From Helianthus annuus (lineage: Eukaryota; Streptophyta; Magnoliopsida; Asterales; Asteraceae): DNA of 64,000 nucleotides. Within the stretch, counting starts at the first letter, position 1, and every line of letters begins with the position of its first letter. Below the pieces are notes generated by a model. It had not been told where the DNA came from. It saw only the letters and a list, made by a program, of their open reading frames with translations, and did no database searches. Below are positions 61,818 through 64,000 of this stretch, in pieces. A program made the position numbers and the translations under genes. The stretch lies in assembly GCF_002127325.2 (NCBI RefSeq), contig NC_035448.2:121496282-121560281 (forward strand), in the 5' to 3' direction.

Positions 61818-62106
61818 GGGCTAAGAAGATCATTAGAGGCATTGTTATGATCACGTGCTGGGCCATCTGGAAGGAACGAAATAAAAGGATCTTTGAGGGG
61901 CACATTCCTAGAGTAACCGAAGTTGTGGCTTGTATCAAAACTGTTTCTTTTCTTTGGCTGAAATGTCGATCTAGATTTAAATCTTTAGATTGGAAGGATT
62001 GGAGGGTAAACCCTTTGTATATGATGTAATTGTTTTTGTTGGCGGTCCTTGTATTGAGGTCGCACCCTTTGTTTTTTTATTGAAGTTCACAGTTCAAAAA
62101 AAAAAA
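61818..62106 (+). mobile_element. 5'-truncated LINE insertion with poly(A)
   Basis: Plus frame from 61826 reads KKIIRGIVMITCWAIWKERN then KRIFEGHIPRVTEVVACIKT and SFLWLKCRSRFKSLDWKDW, ending at a TAA at 62029; this is the usual C-terminal end of plant LINE ORF2. A 3' tail with TTTGTTTTTTTATTGAAG and an A run follows at 62096-62106. AAATAAGTT flanks both ends (61809-61817 and 62104-62112). Confidence 0.88.
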
Positions 62107-62125
62107 TAAGTTTTGGGGTGTTACA

Positions 62126-62165
62126 AGTCTACCCCCCTTAAAGGAGGTTTCGTCCCCGAAACCTT
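62126..62165 (-). other. polypurine tract and hairpin
   Basis: Minus strand GGTTTCGGGGACGAAACC is followed by CCTTTAAGGGGGGTAGACT, ending at the LTR. Confidence 0.8.
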
Positions 62166-64000
62166 TCTCATTCCAACTAGACCACTTCTACTCTTACTTT
62201 TTCATCTATTCATTCATGATGCTTAATACAACATAGATGCATTCGGGATCTTGGCCAGAGTTTTATTCTTGCATAAACGTATTTGTACGCATTGTCCCTC
62301 CGTTCTTAAATCAAGTAAATTACTTTCATAATCACATATAAGTCAAAATCTGATCCAGAGCTCTTATTAGTGTCGTTTTCACTTTATAATGCTAGTTCCT
62401 AGCATACCTCATCACTGGCAGTTCGTTCATTGAAATTTATTCCAAATGTATACTATTGGTCGTACAAGCTTATGCTTACGGCTTGTTTCTATCTTTCTAA
62501 ATAAGCGTAACGTATTCATACATTTGCTAATATAAATAAATCGATTTATTTCATTCTGCACACGAATCATGCATGATATGATTCATTGTTGTAATCATGA
62601 GCAAACCCCATTATCCCATTACTAACGTTCTTCTAATTACTTTCTTATTCATATGGGGGCTGAGCATAACATTTTACGTATACTATAAACATTTAATGAC
62701 TTAGTGGTACTAATACAAAGCTACCCACTTCCTAATTACTTTTTTTTCATACTTAATATGAATATAAAATATCATTCTACGGTTACTTCCGTCACTTGAA
62801 CTAATTACAAGTTTGAGTTTAGCCTCAAATTTAATCCTTCCCACACTTTATTATTAGCTCCTTGCATGAACTACTTATGATAACAACTAGGTATGTTGTG
62901 TACGAGCGCCATACGAGTGTTTAACCAATTCAGCTCAAACTTTAATTTAAGGGCTTTAGATCCCCCTCTTAATGACATTCATACCTTCTCACACTGACCA
63001 TTACGGGTCGATCATTGTATACCATACCATAATTATTCTACCATTCATTTTGTTCATACTTACAATTAAATCTATGGATTTTTAATCATTAATCAAGAAT
63101 TAAACATTTTACTAACCTCGCCTTCAATGCATAAGTCAGTTATCCGTGTGCCGGATTGATCCGCTTCTTTATATGTACCTCCCGTACCAGAATTGATCTC
63201 ATTCATTCATGAAATATGCTCCCACTCGTGAGCATCCTTCCACTAGCTTCATTACTATCATCTCACTAAGAATTCCATTATATTTATCTAATAATAAATA
63301 GTTAGCACACAACCTTTCATAATTGCGTCCTACAGGGTGTTTGGTCGCCTATTGTCTCTTTCACAATTTTCTTACGTACATGCTAAAACATATTATACAT
63401 TCCATTTCTTACATACTATCCTTTCATTTTATTGGTTATTTCGTCAACTTTCGCAGTTTGACCTTTCAAGGTCAGACTAACACCCCCTTACTATTATGGT
63501 CGCATCGAGGTACACGTTCGTACCTTATACTTGCATAATTGCAAGGACTTCATTTACCTCGTTTGACTTTTCGGAAGTCTAATTGTAAATACATTCTTAC
63601 ATATGTGTCAATTATCCTATTCTGACACATCATTCTCTAGTCGAGCCCTAAGCTCCTATTAAAAATATAATCTTTTTATACGTACCTGGCGCGGGTCAAA
63701 TCCCTTGACTCGTTATTCATACTTTGCGACGGTTAATACTTTCCAAACTGTGACAATGCATGCCCATACATTATGCTCACCTATAAAATACGTATTGAGG
63801 GTGTCGATTTAATAAGGCAATGTGTGCCAATAATACGACCCTTTTTTAATGACTAAAATTTGGAAAGGAAATCTAATAAATACATATAAACGAACAGTAA
63901 CATATATAATTTTGATGCAAATAATTTGAAAGTTTATTTATGTGATTAGGCGAAGAAAATACAAAATGAAAGTGCCTGTGGTTTTTTAGTAAATAAAACT
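62166..64000 (-). other. internal region of an LTR element leaving the window
   Basis: Lies upstream, in element orientation, of the polypurine tract. No gag or pol motif is seen in 1.8 kb. The word CGTACCTGGCGCGGGTCAAA at 63680 resembles a word in the 3.1-kb LTRs (2228 and 19809). Small ORFs such as 63323-63538 look incidental. Confidence 0.55.

Larger units (their letters stand above)
60015..62125 (-). repeat. gypsy-type LTR with PBS on one side and PPT on the other
   Basis: Minus strand runs TGTAACACCCCAAAAC to CGGGCGTTTCA. The LTR is about 1.8 kb after removing the LINE at 61818. It has no ORF of note. A second copy is not in the window, so borders rest on the TG...CA ends and adjoining priming sites. 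Confidence 0.8.

Overview
This window reads as plant nuclear DNA, AT-rich and almost wholly made of nested transposable elements. Large Ty3/gypsy-derived non-autonomous elements, a Ty1/copia element, a CACTA element, a hAT element, Mutator-like elements, LINE and SINE fragments and foldback MITEs point to a large eudicot genome. The flavour of the repeats (3-kb LTRs starting TGTAACACC, CCCCGTG-rich Tat/Athila-like elements, MULEs with an OTU protease) suggests Asteraceae; that is inference from general knowledge, not a search. I see no rRNA or tRNA gene, no CRISPR and no complete conventional host gene.

Layout. 1-14750: a minus-strand Ty1/copia element whose polyprotein is split by a non-autonomous LTR element (836-9913, two 3.17-kb LTRs, no gag or pol). 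14751-18592: AT-rich DNA with a foldback, a hAT element with a perfect 8-bp target duplication, a LINE 3' end and a SINE. 18593-35328: a four-deep nest. A solo LTR related to the 3.17-kb LTRs carries a second solo LTR (20013-22392) and an 11.2-kb CACTA element (22614-33857); the CACTA element contains a 5'-truncated chromovirus-type gypsy element (about 25327-31252), a 60-bp minisatellite, a foldback and G-rich repeats.

35329-47600: two small uncharacterised ORFs with TATA boxes (36262-36615 and 46359-46943, minus strand) around a Tat/Athila-like non-autonomous element (36964-43216) whose 5' LTR is cut to its first third. Next to them are a gene scrap, a tandem duplication rich in CAACAGA and an orphan promoter. 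47600-52045: minisatellites, (TA)n runs flanked by MITEs, a SINE and a 1.2-kb Pack-MULE carrying part of a pantothenate synthetase (panC) gene.

52045-59100: a decayed MULE region on the minus strand with a FAR1/MULE transposase, SWIM zinc finger and OTU protease gene, an Athila-type ORF1 pseudogene, decamer repeats and a family of long TATACGAT palindromes. 59100-64000: one LTR (60015-62125) with a primer-binding site on one side and a polypurine tract on the other, as expected from a tandem LTR-element array; a truncated LINE sits inside it.

How the parts relate. Nothing here forms an operon or pathway. The links are evolutionary: the gypsy-derived non-autonomous elements share a pre-polypurine-tract motif with the coding chromovirus, so such elements probably supply their replication proteins; the Pack-MULE captured host exons; and many stops in the coding elements are C-to-T or G-to-A type changes, as expected for methylated, silenced DNA.
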